A stretch of DNA of 64,000 nt from Candidatus Chryseobacterium colombiense (GCA_029203185.1 CP119310.1:3106001-3170000), one strand, 5' to 3'. Positions 18,803 to 28,838 are shown, numbered from the stretch's first letter. Made by a program: numbers and translations. Notes: generated from the sequence alone by a model not told the origin.

Positions 18803-18827
18803 TATTTTAGCTCAAATAAAAAGAAAA

Positions 18828-20162
18828 ATGGTGCAAACCACAGATATACCAGTAATGGCATTAAAAGAACAGATTAAAGAAAACCATAATGAATTTTTGG
18901 AGAGTCTTCATCACAGATTTCTGGATGGAGATAGAAAAGCAGCTCTTCAAAGATTTGAAAGTGTTGGTTTTCCGACTAAAAAAGACGAAGAATATAAATA
19001 TACCAGCTTAAAGGAAATTACTGAAAAAGCATATAACTTTTTTCCGAAAGAAAGTCACAATATCACCAAAGAGCAATTGGATCAGTTGCATCTGGGAGAA
19101 GAAAATTTTGACTGGATTACTTTCGTAAACGGTAAACTTCACAAAGAACTATCAAAAGTATCAATTGAAAATGTTGAGTTTCTTTCATTCAATTATGCGT
19201 TGAACGACGAGAAGCATAAAGATGTTTTCGATAAATATTTTAATACAATTGCTGCAGATAAATCGGCTTTTACGAACTTAAATCAGGCTTATTGTAAGTA
19301 TGGTTTCTTTTTGAAAGTTCCTAAAAATGTAGTAATTGAAAAACCGATTCACATTTTTTACATTTCTCAGAATCAGGAAGAAAATACCTTTTATAATACG
19401 AGAAACTTATTAATAGTAGAAGAGGGAGCGAAAGTAGAAATCATTGAAAGCCACCATAATTTTGACAGTACATATGTATTGACGAATTCTGTGACTGAAA
19501 TCTTTACGCATCCTAATGCAAAAGCAGACTGGCACAAATTACAGAACGATAACGATACTTCTTATTTAATTGACAATACTTTTGCAAAACAGGAGAAAGA
19601 CAGTTTAACGACTGTAAATACATTCTCTTTCGGAGGTAAATTGGTAAGAAACAACTTAGATTTCATTCAGAACGGATCGAATATCAATTCATTTATGAAC
19701 GGAATTACCATTATCGGGAAAGATCAGCTGGTAGATCACCATACGGCGGTTCACCACAATCAGCCAAACTGTGAAAGCTATCAGAACTATAAAGGTATTT
19801 TTAACGGAAAATCTCACGGGGTTTTCAACGGGAAAGTATTTGTAGATAAAATTGCCCAGAAAACAAATGCTTATCAGCAAAATAACAATGTTTTATTGAG
19901 CGAAGGCGCAACCATTGATACAAAACCTCAGCTGGAGATCTTTGCGGATGATGTGAAGTGTTCTCACGGTTGTACAGTAGGTCAGTTGAATGAAGATGCA
20001 TTGTTTTATCTGAGGGCAAGAGGAATTTCTAAAAAAGAAGCTCAGGCTTTACTTTTATATGCTTTTGCCAATGATGCTATGCAAAATATTGATATTGAAC
20101 CTCTAAAAGAGAAAATTTCTAAGCTGCTGGCTGAAAAATTAGAAGTAGATATTGAATTTTAA
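18828..20162 (+). CDS. sufD: Fe-S cluster assembly protein SufD
   Basis: SufB paralogue (444 residues) that completes the SufBCD scaffold. The N-terminal helical part has FPTKKDEEYKYTSL, and the beta-helix core ends in the family block SHGCTVGQLNEDALFYLRAR followed by GISKKEAQALLLYAFANDA. The start at 18828 is supported by position just after the repeat; an internal ATG at 18855 is possible. A terminator follows, so sufS is transcribed separately. Confidence 0.96.
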   Translation: MVQTTDIPVMALKEQIKENHNEFLESLHHRFLDGDRKAALQRFESVGFPTKKDEEYKYTSLKEITEKAYNFFPKESHNITKEQLDQLHLGEENFDWITFVNGKLHKELSKVSIENVEFLSFNYALNDEKHKDVFDKYFNTIAADKSAFTNLNQAYCKYGFFLKVPKNVVIEKPIHIFYISQNQEENTFYNTRNLLIVEEGAKVEIIESHHNFDSTYVLTNSVTEIFTHPNAKADWHKLQNDNDTSYLIDNTFAKQEKDSLTTVNTFSFGGKLVRNNLDFIQNGSNINSFMNGITIIGKDQLVDHHTAVHHNQPNCESYQNYKGIFNGKSHGVFNGKVFVDKIAQKTNAYQQNNNVLLSEGATIDTKPQLEIFADDVKCSHGCTVGQLNEDALFYLRARGISKKEAQALLLYAFANDAMQNIDIEPLKEKISKLLAEKLEVDIEF

Positions 20163-20180
20163 TCAATAGTTGACAATATA

Positions 20181-20210
20181 AAAAAGCACTTCAATTTGAA
20201 GTGCTTTTTA
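20181..20210 (+). terminator. Intrinsic terminator after sufD
   Basis: Perfect stem AAAAAGCACTTCAA / TTTGAAGTGCTTTTT. Confidence 0.85.
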
Positions 20211-20244
20211 CTTTTCTTTAACAATAAGTATTAAGAAAAAGCCG

Positions 20245-20252
20245 TAAATTTG
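20245..20252 (+). promoter_or_regulatory. -7 element upstream of sufS
   Basis: TAAATTTG lies 42 nt upstream of sufS and after the sufD terminator, supporting a separate sufS transcript. Confidence 0.45.
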
Positions 20253-20294
20253 AAGAGTTCTAAATAAGGACGTTTTAATTTAAAATTTTAATAA

Positions 20295-21515
20295 ATGTTT
20301 GACATTCAGGAAATAAGAAGTCAGTTTTCTATATTAGATCAGAAGGTGAATGGTAAACCTTTAGTTTACTTAGACAATGCAGCAACATCTCAGAAACCCA
20401 ATTCGGTTTTAGAGGTTTGGAACAACTATTACACAGAGATTAATGCTAATGTGCACAGAGGAATTCATACATTAAGCCAACTAGCAACAGAAGAGATGGA
20501 GCTTTCAAGAAGAAAGATCCAGAAATTCATCAATGCTAAACATGATTTCGAAGTTATTTTTACAAAAGGAACAACAGAAGGATTAAACCTTATTTCCTAT
20601 ATTTTAACTCAGAAATTAAAAAGAGACGATGAAATTATCATCTCTTATCTTGAGCATCACTCCAATATTGTTCCGTGGCAAATGCTTTGTGAAAGAACCG
20701 GGGCGAAATTAAGAGTTATTCCGATTGATGAAAACGGAATTCTTCAATTGGATCAATTGGATGAATTTCTAAGTGAAAAAACGAAAGTGGTTTCAGTTAA
20801 TCAGGTTTCAAATGCGTTGGGAATTGTAAATCCTGTTGAAGAAATTATTGCTAAAACAAGAGCCAATTCCAATGCCTATATTGTCATTGACGGCGCTCAG
20901 TCTGCACCGCATTTTACAATTGATGTTCAAAAATTAGACTGTGATTTCTTTGTTTTCTCCGGCCATAAAATGTATGCTCCGATGGGTACAGGTATTTTAT
21001 ACGGAAAGCAGGAAGTTCTTGAAGATCTTCCACCATTTCACGGAGGAGGCGAAATGATTGCGACATGTTCTTTTGACGGAACAACGTATGCCGGACTTCC
21101 TTTTAAGTTTGAAGCAGGAACTCCGAATGTTGGAGGGAATATTGCATTGGGAGCAGCCGTGGATTTTATCCAAAAAGTAGGGCAGGAGAATATTCAGAAT
21201 CATGAAAATGCTTTGTTGGAATATGCTCAAAGACAGCTTTTAGAAATCGAAGGACTGAAAGTATATGGTGAAAAAGCCCACAGAACGGGGGTGGTTTCTT
21301 TTAATCTTGAAGGAGTGGGAATTTCTTCTGATGTAGGAATGATCCTTGATAAAATGGGTGTTGCTGTACGAACAGGGCACCATTGTACACAGCCTATCAT
21401 GAATTTCTTTAATATAGCAGGAACAGTGAGAGCCAGCTTTGCGGTTTATAATACTTTTAACGAGATCGACTCACTTGTAGAAGGCGTGAAAAAGGCACAG
21501 CGAATGTTAAGTTAA
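20295..21515 (+). CDS. sufS: Cysteine desulfurase SufS
   Basis: PLP-dependent enzyme (406 residues) that takes sulfur from cysteine for SufBCD. Visible: VYLDNAATSQKP at the N-terminus, the cofactor lysine in FFVFSGHKMYAPMGTGILYG (about residue 227), and the persulfide cysteine in VRTGHHCTQPIM near residue 362. Placement after sufBCD fits. No SufE or SufU partner gene is present in the window. Confidence 0.97.
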   Translation: MFDIQEIRSQFSILDQKVNGKPLVYLDNAATSQKPNSVLEVWNNYYTEINANVHRGIHTLSQLATEEMELSRRKIQKFINAKHDFEVIFTKGTTEGLNLISYILTQKLKRDDEIIISYLEHHSNIVPWQMLCERTGAKLRVIPIDENGILQLDQLDEFLSEKTKVVSVNQVSNALGIVNPVEEIIAKTRANSNAYIVIDGAQSAPHFTIDVQKLDCDFFVFSGHKMYAPMGTGILYGKQEVLEDLPPFHGGGEMIATCSFDGTTYAGLPFKFEAGTPNVGGNIALGAAVDFIQKVGQENIQNHENALLEYAQRQLLEIEGLKVYGEKAHRTGVVSFNLEGVGISSDVGMILDKMGVAVRTGHHCTQPIMNFFNIAGTVRASFAVYNTFNEIDSLVEGVKKAQRMLS

Positions 21516-21540
21516 TTCTTTAAAAAGATAAAAGATACGG

Positions 21541-21571
21541 GCACTTCTAAATTTCAGAAGTGCTTTTTTTT
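21541..21571 (+). terminator. Intrinsic terminator after sufS
   Basis: Stem GCACTTCT / AGAAGTGC with a 7-nt loop, followed by eight T. Confidence 0.85.
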
Positions 21572-21653
21572 ATTGTAATATGTTTGAAAATGAGTGTTTT
21601 ATGTTGTTTTTTAAAATAATTCACTAAATTTATTCTACCTTAAAAATATTACT

Positions 21654-22471
21654 ATGAAACAACAATTACTTTTCTTCTTGTTAGCTTGTGGAATATTATC
21701 TAATGCACAAGTGTTTTCCGAAAATTTTAATGGAGGCTCAATGCCTGCAGGATGGACAGTCAATAATCCAGATACGGCTTTTAACTGGGGAGTAGGAGGT
21801 CAGTCAGGTTTCGCAACTTTTCCGAGTGGTGCAGCTTTTTTTGATGATGATAATGCGGGATCCTCAAGCATTAATTCTAATGCAAGATTAGTGTCACCCG
21901 TTATTAATCTTGTTGGAGTTGCGAGTCCAAAACTGTCATTTAAATATGCTAATATGATTTATGATCTGGATTCCACGATAAAAGTAGAGGTCTTCAACGG
22001 AACTTCGTGGGTTCAGGTGTTTAGTTCTTCCGGGGATTCAGGACAGTGGGAATTGATTGGAATACGTTTATGTACACAGTTGATGCTTATGAAAATGCTG
22101 CAAATATTGATTTAACTCCTTATATAAATGCTAATTTTCAGCTAAGGTTTGTTTACAACGATGCAGGAGATTACTCCTATGGAGCTGTAATTGACGATGT
22201 AGCCATTACAAATGCCTCGTTAGCAACTTCTGATGTTTTTGTTAAAGATGAGCTACAGATTTATCCAAATCCAGTAAAAGACAATCTTTACATTAAAAAT
22301 GATTTAAAATTGAATTCAAAGGTGTCTGTAGTGGATATGTCAGGGAAAATAGTGAAAATATTCGCTGGTAAATCGGAATCATACAATTTATCTGATCTTC
22401 CGAAAGGGACATACATGATTCTGATTGATGATGGTAAAGATATTGTGAAAAAGAAAATTATCAAACAATAA
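21654..22471 (+). pseudogene. T9SS cargo protein with cleaved-adhesin-like domain, broken by a frameshift
   Basis: Two overlapping frames make one protein of about 271 residues. Part one (21654 on) has signal peptide MKQQLLFFLLACGILSNAQ and a jelly-roll domain of the cleaved-adhesin/MAM type (GWTVNNPDTAFNWGVG, SPVINLVGVASPKLSFKYAN). Part two continues the same domain (FRLRFVYND-like, YGAVIDDVAI) and ends in a type IX secretion sorting domain (LQIYPNPVKDNLYIKN ... KKKIIKQ). The break is at about 22051: restoring one A in the GGGAATTG run gives a continuous SGQWEIDWNTF. It is either a recent pseudogene or a sequencing error. By the T9SS tail, the intact protein would be exported and attached or released at the cell surface. 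Confidence 0.85.
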
Positions 22472-22477
22472 CTAAAT

Positions 22478-22505
22478 AAAGCTTCTGAATTTCGGGAGCT
22501 TTTTC
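22478..22505 (+). terminator. Intrinsic terminator after the T9SS cargo gene
   Basis: Stem AAAGCTTC / GGAGCTTT (one G-T pair) with T run. Confidence 0.7.
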
Positions 22506-22623
22506 TTTATAAGATTATTTATCCCATCATAGAGTAATAGATGTTAACAATAGATCAAATTTAAAAATTCGTGTATCAATATTGTGGAACATGAAGTAAT
22601 TTTGTTCAGTCAAAATTTAATGC

Positions 22624-23256
22624 ATGGAATTAATTGAAAAATTGAACTGGAGATTTGCAACTAAAGCAATGAACGGTCAAAAAGTACCACAGGAAAAAGT
22701 GGATAAAATATTAGAAGCAGCAAGATTAGCGCCTACATCAAGCGGGCTTCAGCCTTTTGAAATCATCGTGGTTACCAATCAGGAAATCAAAGAACAGATT
22801 AAACCTCATGCCTGGAATCAGCCACAGATCACAGATTGTTCTCATCTTTTGGTTTTTGCAGCTTGGGATACCTATACAGAGGAAAGAATCAACAAAATGT
22901 TTGATCTGACGAATGATATCAGAGGTTTTAAAAACGAAGGTTGGGAAAACTACAGACAGATGCTGTTAAGTACATATCCACAAAGATCTGCTGAAGAAAA
23001 CTTTACTCACGCGGCAAAACAAGCTTATATTTCTTTTGGTGCTGCCATTATCGCTGCGGCATTCGAAGAGGTGGATTCTACGCCAATGGAAGGTTTTTCT
23101 CCGGAAGAAGTGGATAAAGTATTAAACTTAAAAGAAAAAGGGTTGAAAAGTGTTCTGTTGCTGCCGTTAGGTTACAGAGATGCTTCAAGCGACTGGCTGG
23201 TAAACCTTACTAAAGTGAGAAAACCAAAAGAAGATTTCATTACAGAAGTCAATTAA
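22624..23256 (+). CDS. NAD(P)H-dependent nitroreductase (NfsB-like)
   Basis: FMN-dependent oxidoreductase of the nitroreductase family (210 residues). N-terminal RFATKAMNG and LEAARLAPTSSGLQPF give the FMN-binding arginine and the APTSSGLQP loop; the C-terminal LKSVLLLPLGYRDASSDW is also typical of NfsB and dihydropteridine-reductase-like members. The natural substrate may be a quinone or flavin-type acceptor. Monocistronic, with TAATTTTG at 22597-22604 as a possible -7 element. Confidence 0.9.
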   Translation: MELIEKLNWRFATKAMNGQKVPQEKVDKILEAARLAPTSSGLQPFEIIVVTNQEIKEQIKPHAWNQPQITDCSHLLVFAAWDTYTEERINKMFDLTNDIRGFKNEGWENYRQMLLSTYPQRSAEENFTHAAKQAYISFGAAIIAAAFEEVDSTPMEGFSPEEVDKVLNLKEKGLKSVLLLPLGYRDASSDWLVNLTKVRKPKEDFITEVN

Positions 23257-23271
23257 TTATTTTACTTATAG

Positions 23272-23304
23272 AAAAATCCCTTTCAATTATTGAAAGGGAT
23301 TTTG
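23272..23304. terminator. Bidirectional terminator between nitroreductase and hemE
   Basis: Stem AAAAATCCCTTTCAA / TTGAAAGGGATTTT with a 3-nt loop between converging genes. Confidence 0.88.
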
Positions 23305-23336
23305 TTTTATTTTGAAAACAGAAATATCTGTAAGAA

Positions 23337-24374
23337 TTAGAACTGAGTAGTTGGCTTCCAATCCACCACCGCTCTGATAAATGCTTCTGCATTTTCTACA
23401 GGGATATTAGGTAAAATTCCGTGTCCTAAATTGGCGATATATCTGTCTTTTCCGAAACGGTTGATCATTTCAGTCACCATTTTCTTGATTGTTTCAGGGG
23501 TAGAATGTAATCTTGCAGGATCAAAATTTCCCTGCAGCGTCATCGTATGATTGGTCATTGTTCTTGCCAATTCAGGAGTGATAGTCCAGTCAACTCCTAA
23601 AGCAGAAACTTTAGACATGGTCATATCTTCCAGAGCAAACCAACATCCTTTTCCGAAGACAACAACATGAGTTAGCGGGCTTAAAGCCTCAACAATCTGG
23701 TTGATATATTTCCATGAAAATTCCTGATAATCTGCCGGAGAAAGCATTCCTCCCCAAGAATCGAAAACCTGAACTGCAGAAACTCCTTTTTCTACTTTTC
23801 TTTTCAGGTAAGCAATGGTTGTGTCTGTGATTTTCTGAAGTAATAAATGAGCAGCTTCCGGTTGCTGGAAACAGAAAGATTTAGCAATATCAAAAGCTTT
23901 GCTTCCTTTCCCTTCTACACAATAGCATAGAATTGTCCAGGGAGAACCTGCAAAGCCGATCAATGGAATTTCATTGTCTAATTTTTGCAACGTCAATTCA
24001 ATGGCATCAAAAACGTAACCTAACGTATCATTCACATCCGGAACCACAACATTCTGAACCTGTTCCATAGTTCTGATCGGAGTATCCAACCATGGACCTA
24101 CAGATTCTTTCATCTTAAAGTCGATTCCCATTGCTTGCGGAACTACCAGAATATCAGAGAACAAAATCGCAGCATCCAACGGAAACCTTCTAATTGGCTG
24201 TACCGTAATTTCAGAAGCCAACTCCGGAGTCTGACATCTTGTGAAAAAATCATATTTGTCACGTAGTGCAATGAATTCCGGTAAATATCTTCCGGCTTGT
24301 CTCATCATCCAAACTGGCGGTCTTTCTACGGTTTCTCCGCGAAGTGCTTTTAAGTATAGGTCGTTCTTAATCAT
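23337..24374 (-). CDS. hemE: Uroporphyrinogen decarboxylase
   Basis: Converts uroporphyrinogen III to coproporphyrinogen III in haem synthesis. The N-terminal signature [17 protein letters not shown] and the block [14 protein letters not shown] are clear, with GNFDPARLH near the C-terminus. I start at ATG 24374 ([13 protein letters not shown], 345 residues) rather than at an upstream non-conserved start. It is the last gene of the haem operon, 40 nt after hemD. Confidence 0.97.
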   Translation of the reverse strand: MIKNDLYLKALRGETVERPPVWMMRQAGRYLPEFIALRDKYDFFTRCQTPELASEITVQPIRRFPLDAAILFSDILVVPQAMGIDFKMKESVGPWLDTPIRTMEQVQNVVVPDVNDTLGYVFDAIELTLQKLDNEIPLIGFAGSPWTILCYCVEGKGSKAFDIAKSFCFQQPEAAHLLLQKITDTTIAYLKRKVEKGVSAVQVFDSWGGMLSPADYQEFSWKYINQIVEALSPLTHVVVFGKGCWFALEDMTMSKVSALGVDWTITPELARTMTNHTMTLQGNFDPARLHSTPETIKKMVTEMINRFGKDRYIANLGHGILPNIPVENAEAFIRAVVDWKPTTQF

Positions 24375-24414
24375 AATATAATAGACTGATATTGTCAAAA
24401 AGACAATTAAATAT

Positions 24415-25098
24415 TCAATTTTTGTTTACAATTTCCTTTCTGATTAACTTTAAAACAGAGATCAGATTATTTCCTGCCGATACTAAAACCGGGTTCGAAG
24501 TATATTTTCTCAGTTCGTTGGCCGTAGTTTCACCAATAGAAACTAAGATCATATCATCAAGGGAATTTCGATTTGCAAAACTACGAACTCCGCTCGGACT
24601 AAAAAATACAGCGACATGATATTTTTCATTTATCAACGGATTGATTTCCTCAGTGTTGTAAACCGTAATTTTTTTATAGCTGATGTTTTGTAGAGGAAGA
24701 TTTTCGTCAAGCACATCTAATGCGATGTTTCCACAGAAATGCAGGAACTTTTCATGCTGACAATGGGTGATAATAAATTTTGAAAGGGCATCGGCATTTT
24801 TCAGCACTTTAAAAGTTCCGAAACCATTTTTTCTCACTTCCCGTTTTGTTTTTTCACCAACACAATAAATTTTATTGTAATTCTTCGCGGTAAAATCCTC
24901 GTTAGGTTTAAAACCATTTTTAAAAAAAGAACTGACTCCTTTTGAACTCGTAAAAATCAACGAATAATTTTTCAGGTCAAAAGGTCTTATTTTTACAGGG
25001 TTTGTTTTAATTACCTCAACACAGTCAACCGAAATATCCTCTCCTAATTCTTTGGATATAATGGCTGGATCTATGTTTTTAGTAAATAAAATCTTCAT
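24415..25098 (-). CDS. hemD: Uroporphyrinogen-III synthase
   Basis: Closes hydroxymethylbilane to uroporphyrinogen III. HemD is poorly conserved; here the 227 residues show the two-domain pattern [26 protein letters not shown], then [15 protein letters not shown] and [12 protein letters not shown]. Its place between hemC and hemE makes the call firm. Its ATG overlaps the stop codon of the amidase gene (TAATG). Confidence 0.92.
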   Translation of the reverse strand: MKILFTKNIDPAIISKELGEDISVDCVEVIKTNPVKIRPFDLKNYSLIFTSSKGVSSFFKNGFKPNEDFTAKNYNKIYCVGEKTKREVRKNGFGTFKVLKNADALSKFIITHCQHEKFLHFCGNIALDVLDENLPLQNISYKKITVYNTEEINPLINEKYHVAVFFSPSGVRSFANRNSLDDMILVSIGETTANELRKYTSNPVLVSAGNNLISVLKLIRKEIVNKN

Positions 25099-25754
25099 TA
25101 AGGTTGATCTTTTAAATGTAAATCGGCGACCTGAAGTCTCACTTTGTTCATGAAATCTTTTCCCGGATCTTCTTTTCCTGTGAAATATTTCGGATCAGAT
25201 TCTTTCCATAATTTTGAATTTCTGAAAACACCATATTCCGAATGGCCGATAAGATATTCTATTTTATATTTCTGGGTTAAATACCTTACCAATTGTGCAT
25301 TGGCTAAAACCTGTTTTTCTGTAAGCGGTTCTTTTTTGCTTCCGATATTTTCAATTCCAATCGCACAGTAATTTAATCCTATTGTATGCCTTGCAAACTG
25401 AGTTGGCTCCATTAACTGATAAATTGTACCATCACGATCAATAATAAACTGTGAAGAAACATTTAATGTACTTTGTTTTTTTAAAGTACTTCTCCCATTT
25501 TCAAGGGTATTTTTATTAAAATATTTAAAATTGCTTTCTACCGTTCCGCCCGCTGTGTAATGAAGAACGATCATTTTAGTAACTATAGTCGGTGTTTTTT
25601 GAACCAATCCGTGATGTTCCTTTAGATATTCTAAACTTAAACGAATTCTTTCTTCAGAATAATTAATAGGTTTGTTAATTATTGTGGGTTCGTTTTTCTG
25701 TCCTGCCACAAAACCTATAATCAATACAAACAGAAAGCAAATAATATTTTTCAT
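25098..25754 (-). CDS. N-acetylmuramoyl-L-alanine amidase (Amidase_2), secreted
   Basis: Peptidoglycan amidase or related hydrolase of 218 residues with signal peptide MKNIICFLFVLIIGFVAGQ. The zinc histidines are in MIVLHYTAGG (about residue 66), in RHTIGLNYCAIGIENIG, and in YLIGHSEYG. It acts in the periplasm, perhaps in muropeptide turnover. It is co-translated with both neighbours: 4-nt overlap with the DUF1287 gene and 1-nt overlap with hemD, so it sits inside the haem operon. Confidence 0.9.
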   Translation of the reverse strand: MKNIICFLFVLIIGFVAGQKNEPTIINKPINYSEERIRLSLEYLKEHHGLVQKTPTIVTKMIVLHYTAGGTVESNFKYFNKNTLENGRSTLKKQSTLNVSSQFIIDRDGTIYQLMEPTQFARHTIGLNYCAIGIENIGSKKEPLTEKQVLANAQLVRYLTQKYKIEYLIGHSEYGVFRNSKLWKESDPKYFTGKEDPGKDFMNKVRLQVADLHLKDQP

Positions 25755-26338
25755 CCTCTTTTCTGATACTGATAATGTCCGGTAATGGTAAATTTAAATA
25801 AACAATCTTCGACAACCTGTCCGCCTCCTATATTATGAACAATTAAATATCGTTTTCCGTCTGCGGATTTTTTATTCACTACAATTCCGATATGTGTTAA
25901 ATTTCCAGGTAAGATCCAGGTTACAATATCCCCCGGAACATACATTTCCGGCTTGGTTTCTATAGATTTTGATGTTCCGAATTTAGCAAAGAATACTCTC
26001 AGGTTCGGAACTCTTCGATGGTCGATATTGGTATCAGGCTTTTTTAATCCCCATGTTTTAGGATATTTTGAAAAATTTTTCACCATATCTTCATGCACTT
26101 CTTTCTGAAGATCTATCCCCAGTTTTCTGTAGGCTCTGATGATAACATCAGTACATACGCCTTTGTCCGATGGAACATCTCCGTTCGGATATTTTATAGT
26201 AAAATAAGCTGGATCATACGTTACTCTGTCTTTTGTTAAGCTTAAAGCCGCATCAGAGAGCTTTTGGGCAAACTGATTCTGTGCTTGTAAAGTCAAAACA
26301 CAAAACATAATGATAAGAATGGTGAAATACTTTCTCAT
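25751..26338 (-). CDS. DUF1287 domain secreted protein (NlpC/P60-like fold)
   Basis: Secreted protein of 195 residues, signal peptide MRKYFTILIIMFCVLTLQAQ. The DUF1287 pattern is visible: SDKGVCTDVIIRAYRKLGIDLQ with a possible nucleophile Cys, then YVPGDIVTWILPGNLTHIGIV and a histidine in YLIVHNIGGG. By fold it is likely a cysteine hydrolase acting on the cell wall. Sits in the haem operon between hemC and the amidase gene, with ATGA overlap to the latter. Confidence 0.85.
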   Translation of the reverse strand: MRKYFTILIIMFCVLTLQAQNQFAQKLSDAALSLTKDRVTYDPAYFTIKYPNGDVPSDKGVCTDVIIRAYRKLGIDLQKEVHEDMVKNFSKYPKTWGLKKPDTNIDHRRVPNLRVFFAKFGTSKSIETKPEMYVPGDIVTWILPGNLTHIGIVVNKKSADGKRYLIVHNIGGGQVVEDCLFKFTITGHYQYQKRG

Positions 26339-26360
26339 TATCAGGAAAATTTAGAATCAG

Positions 26361-27269
26361 TTAAATCTGACTTTTAATTTCTGTCATTAATTCTTTTCCA
26401 CCATTTTCAAGAACTACTTTTGCAAATTTTTCTCCGAAATTTTCTTCCTCATTATAAAGAAAGCTTTCATCTGTTGCGATGCAATTTTTACCGTCTAATG
26501 AACAAAGGGCTCCTTTAAAACGGATCTGATCCTCAAAAATTTCAGCAAATGCTCCGATTGGGGCCGTACATCCGCCTTCCAGTGTGCTCAGGAAATTTCT
26601 TTCCATTTCCACACAGATTTGGGTAGGAGTGTGGTTGATTGATTGTAAAATGTCGTTGATTTCTTTTTTATCGGAATGTCCGGCAACGGCAATCACACCC
26701 TGTGATGCAGCCGGAATTAAAAATGGCAACATTTCATAATCGATGTCCATTTTCATTCGCTTGATTCCTGCCAAAGATAAAATCGTAGCGTCAAAATCCC
26801 CTTCTTCCAATTTTTGAAGACGGGTCTGAATGTTTCCTCGGATATCTGAAAACTCAGCATTCGGGAAATTCTTTAGCCAGAAGGCTCTTCTTCTTAAACT
26901 GCTGGTTGCTAATTTAAGTTCGTGGAATTCTTTGTCTTTTGCAGATTCTTTTCTGATCAGGACATCCTGTGGAAAATCTCTTTCCAGATAGGCAATGATC
27001 TCAATGTTTTGAGGTAATTGGGTAGGAACATCTTTCAGAGAATGCACGGCAATATCGATCTCGTCATTTAGTAATGCAACATCAAGATCTCTTGTGAAGA
27101 CACCTGTAATTCCTAAAGAATAAAGTGGTTGGGTAAGGTTTTTATCCCCTGAAGAAACGATAGGGACGATCTCCGTTAAATAATTACTGTTTTGAAGATG
27201 CCTTGCAACTTCCCTTGCCTGCCAAAGTGCTAATGCGGAGTTTCTGGTTCCGATTCTAATGCTTTTCAT
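26361..27269 (-). CDS. hemC: Hydroxymethylbilane synthase (porphobilinogen deaminase)
   Basis: Links four porphobilinogen units. MKSIRIGTRNSALALWQA is the typical N-terminus, so I take ATG 27269 and not the upstream in-frame ATG. The dipyrromethane cofactor cysteine is in FLSTLEGGCTAPIGAF. KDVPTQLP and LATSSLRRRAFWL are also conserved. The first 14 nt overlap the end of hemA, showing tight coupling. Confidence 0.97.
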   Translation of the reverse strand: MKSIRIGTRNSALALWQAREVARHLQNSNYLTEIVPIVSSGDKNLTQPLYSLGITGVFTRDLDVALLNDEIDIAVHSLKDVPTQLPQNIEIIAYLERDFPQDVLIRKESAKDKEFHELKLATSSLRRRAFWLKNFPNAEFSDIRGNIQTRLQKLEEGDFDATILSLAGIKRMKMDIDYEMLPFLIPAASQGVIAVAGHSDKKEINDILQSINHTPTQICVEMERNFLSTLEGGCTAPIGAFAEIFEDQIRFKGALCSLDGKNCIATDESFLYNEEENFGEKFAKVVLENGGKELMTEIKSQI

Positions 27270-28530
27270 TGAATTCGTTGTTTGGTTGTTCAACTAATAT
27301 TTCGTGCATTAATTTACTAATTTCTTCGGCTTTTAAAGGATTATCGATGATATATTTTGCAAAACGGTTGGTGATTTTCTGAATCATTTTATCGGAAAGT
27401 TCCATGTCCGTGATGTTTATGTATTTATTTTTTTTATAAAAATTATGCATTTCATTACGTTCCATATTTTTTAAAACCGCTTTGAAATGATGAATGTTGG
27501 GAGCTAATTTTCTCTTTTTTTCCCATTCGAGGAAATCTTTTGTCAGCTCTTTGATGATGCCTTCAGCTTTTGGAACTTCTTTTTCTCTCTGCTGAATCGT
27601 TTCCTGAATCTGTTTTGAAAGTTCATCAATATCAATCAATGTTACATTTTCATTCTCCATTACGTTTTTATCAACGTTATTAGGAATGGAAAGGTCGATT
27701 ACCAGAGTTTCTTTTCCGTTCGGGAAATGAGATTTGTTGACGATAGGATGTCTTGCTCCGGTTGCAACAATAAGAATGTCGGTTCCACTGAGTTCTTTGT
27801 CAAAATCAGCGTAATCGATATGAGGAATATTATATTTTTCAGAAATCTTTGCTGCGGTTTCTTGAGTTCTGTTCGCAATCTTGATTTTCGGCTGATAAAC
27901 ATGCTTTACCAGATTTTCAACCGTATTTTGTCCAATCTCACCAACTCCCAAAAGCAGGATGTTTTTTTCGGCAATTCTCTTTTGGTTATTTAAGATGTAA
28001 TGAACGGCGGCGTAAGAAACAGAAGCTGCTCCGTTAGAAATCCCGGTTTCGTTTTTGATTCTTTTAGAAATCTGAATTGCAGAATTTATGGCTCTTTCTA
28101 AAAAAGGATTCGAATTTTGTCTTTCCTTCTTGAATCGGTTATATGCTTTTTTAATTTGCCCGATAATTTCAAAATCCCCGATAATCTGGCTTTCAAGTCC
28201 GGCTGCCACTCTGAATAAGTGAATTAAAGCCTCTTCTTTTGTTAAAATATTGGCAAACTGCAGAAAATCCATCAGATTGACTCCTATTGTTTTGCAATAT
28301 TCTTCCGCAATCAAAAGATAATTGGGCGAAGTGGTATAGATTTCGGTTCTGTTACAGGTAGATACTACAAATGCATCCCCTAAGTTCTCATCGTGAATTC
28401 GGGTAACAAAATTTTTGATGTTTTCATCAAAGAAGGCAAATTTTCCTCTGGTTTCTACATCAGCCTTTTCAAAGCTAATGGAAAGTACCGAGAAATTCGC
28501 AGTTTGATGGATGTTGGAATACTGTAACAT
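27256..28530 (-). CDS. hemA: Glutamyl-tRNA reductase
   Basis: First committed enzyme of tetrapyrrole synthesis by the C5 pathway (424 residues). The nucleophile is Cys59 in VVSTCNRTEIY. The NADPH site is GVGEIGQNTVENLVKH. GLESQIIGDFEIIGQIKKAY is the catalytic-domain signature. First gene of the haem operon hemA-hemC-DUF1287-amidase-hemD-hemE, with a promoter element at 28539. Confidence 0.97.
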   Translation of the reverse strand: MLQYSNIHQTANFSVLSISFEKADVETRGKFAFFDENIKNFVTRIHDENLGDAFVVSTCNRTEIYTTSPNYLLIAEEYCKTIGVNLMDFLQFANILTKEEALIHLFRVAAGLESQIIGDFEIIGQIKKAYNRFKKERQNSNPFLERAINSAIQISKRIKNETGISNGAASVSYAAVHYILNNQKRIAEKNILLLGVGEIGQNTVENLVKHVYQPKIKIANRTQETAAKISEKYNIPHIDYADFDKELSGTDILIVATGARHPIVNKSHFPNGKETLVIDLSIPNNVDKNVMENENVTLIDIDELSKQIQETIQQREKEVPKAEGIIKELTKDFLEWEKKRKLAPNIHHFKAVLKNMERNEMHNFYKKNKYINITDMELSDKMIQKITNRFAKYIIDNPLKAEEISKLMHEILVEQPNNEFNEKH

Positions 28531-28538
28531 AAGCGCAG

Positions 28539-28546
28539 CAAATTTA
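28539..28546 (-). promoter_or_regulatory. -7 element of the haem operon
   Basis: TAAATTTG on the minus strand, very close to the hemA start (8 nt), so the leader would be very short. Confidence 0.45.
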
Positions 28547-28838
28547 CGTTTTTTTTAATTAATCAGTCTCAGATAGTATATATGATAATTATCGTAAAAA
28601 ACTATTTCTTCGGATTAAAAATGCAACTAGGGATTTATGCGGATGTTAAAAGTTTTAAGATGAATCAAAATTGTTTTATGATATAGATTTTATTATGTTA
28701 AATACTTTTGGTTTTCGACTTTTCCCTTTGCTGCTCGAAATTACCTTAAATCTGGTTGAGCTCAAAGTTCGTAAATATCTAAAGTAAAAGTTAATAAGCG
28801 ATTAGAAAATTTAATAAAATTTTAACCAAATTATATGC

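Noticed and set aside
24600..24625. GCGACA half-site in hemD as a fifth WYL box
   Set aside because: The second arm is missing and no TAnnTTTG element lies at the 10-nt distance; it is coding sequence.
28621..28690. 21-codon frame upstream of mreB
   Set aside because: Too short, no conserved features and no start context; likely chance.
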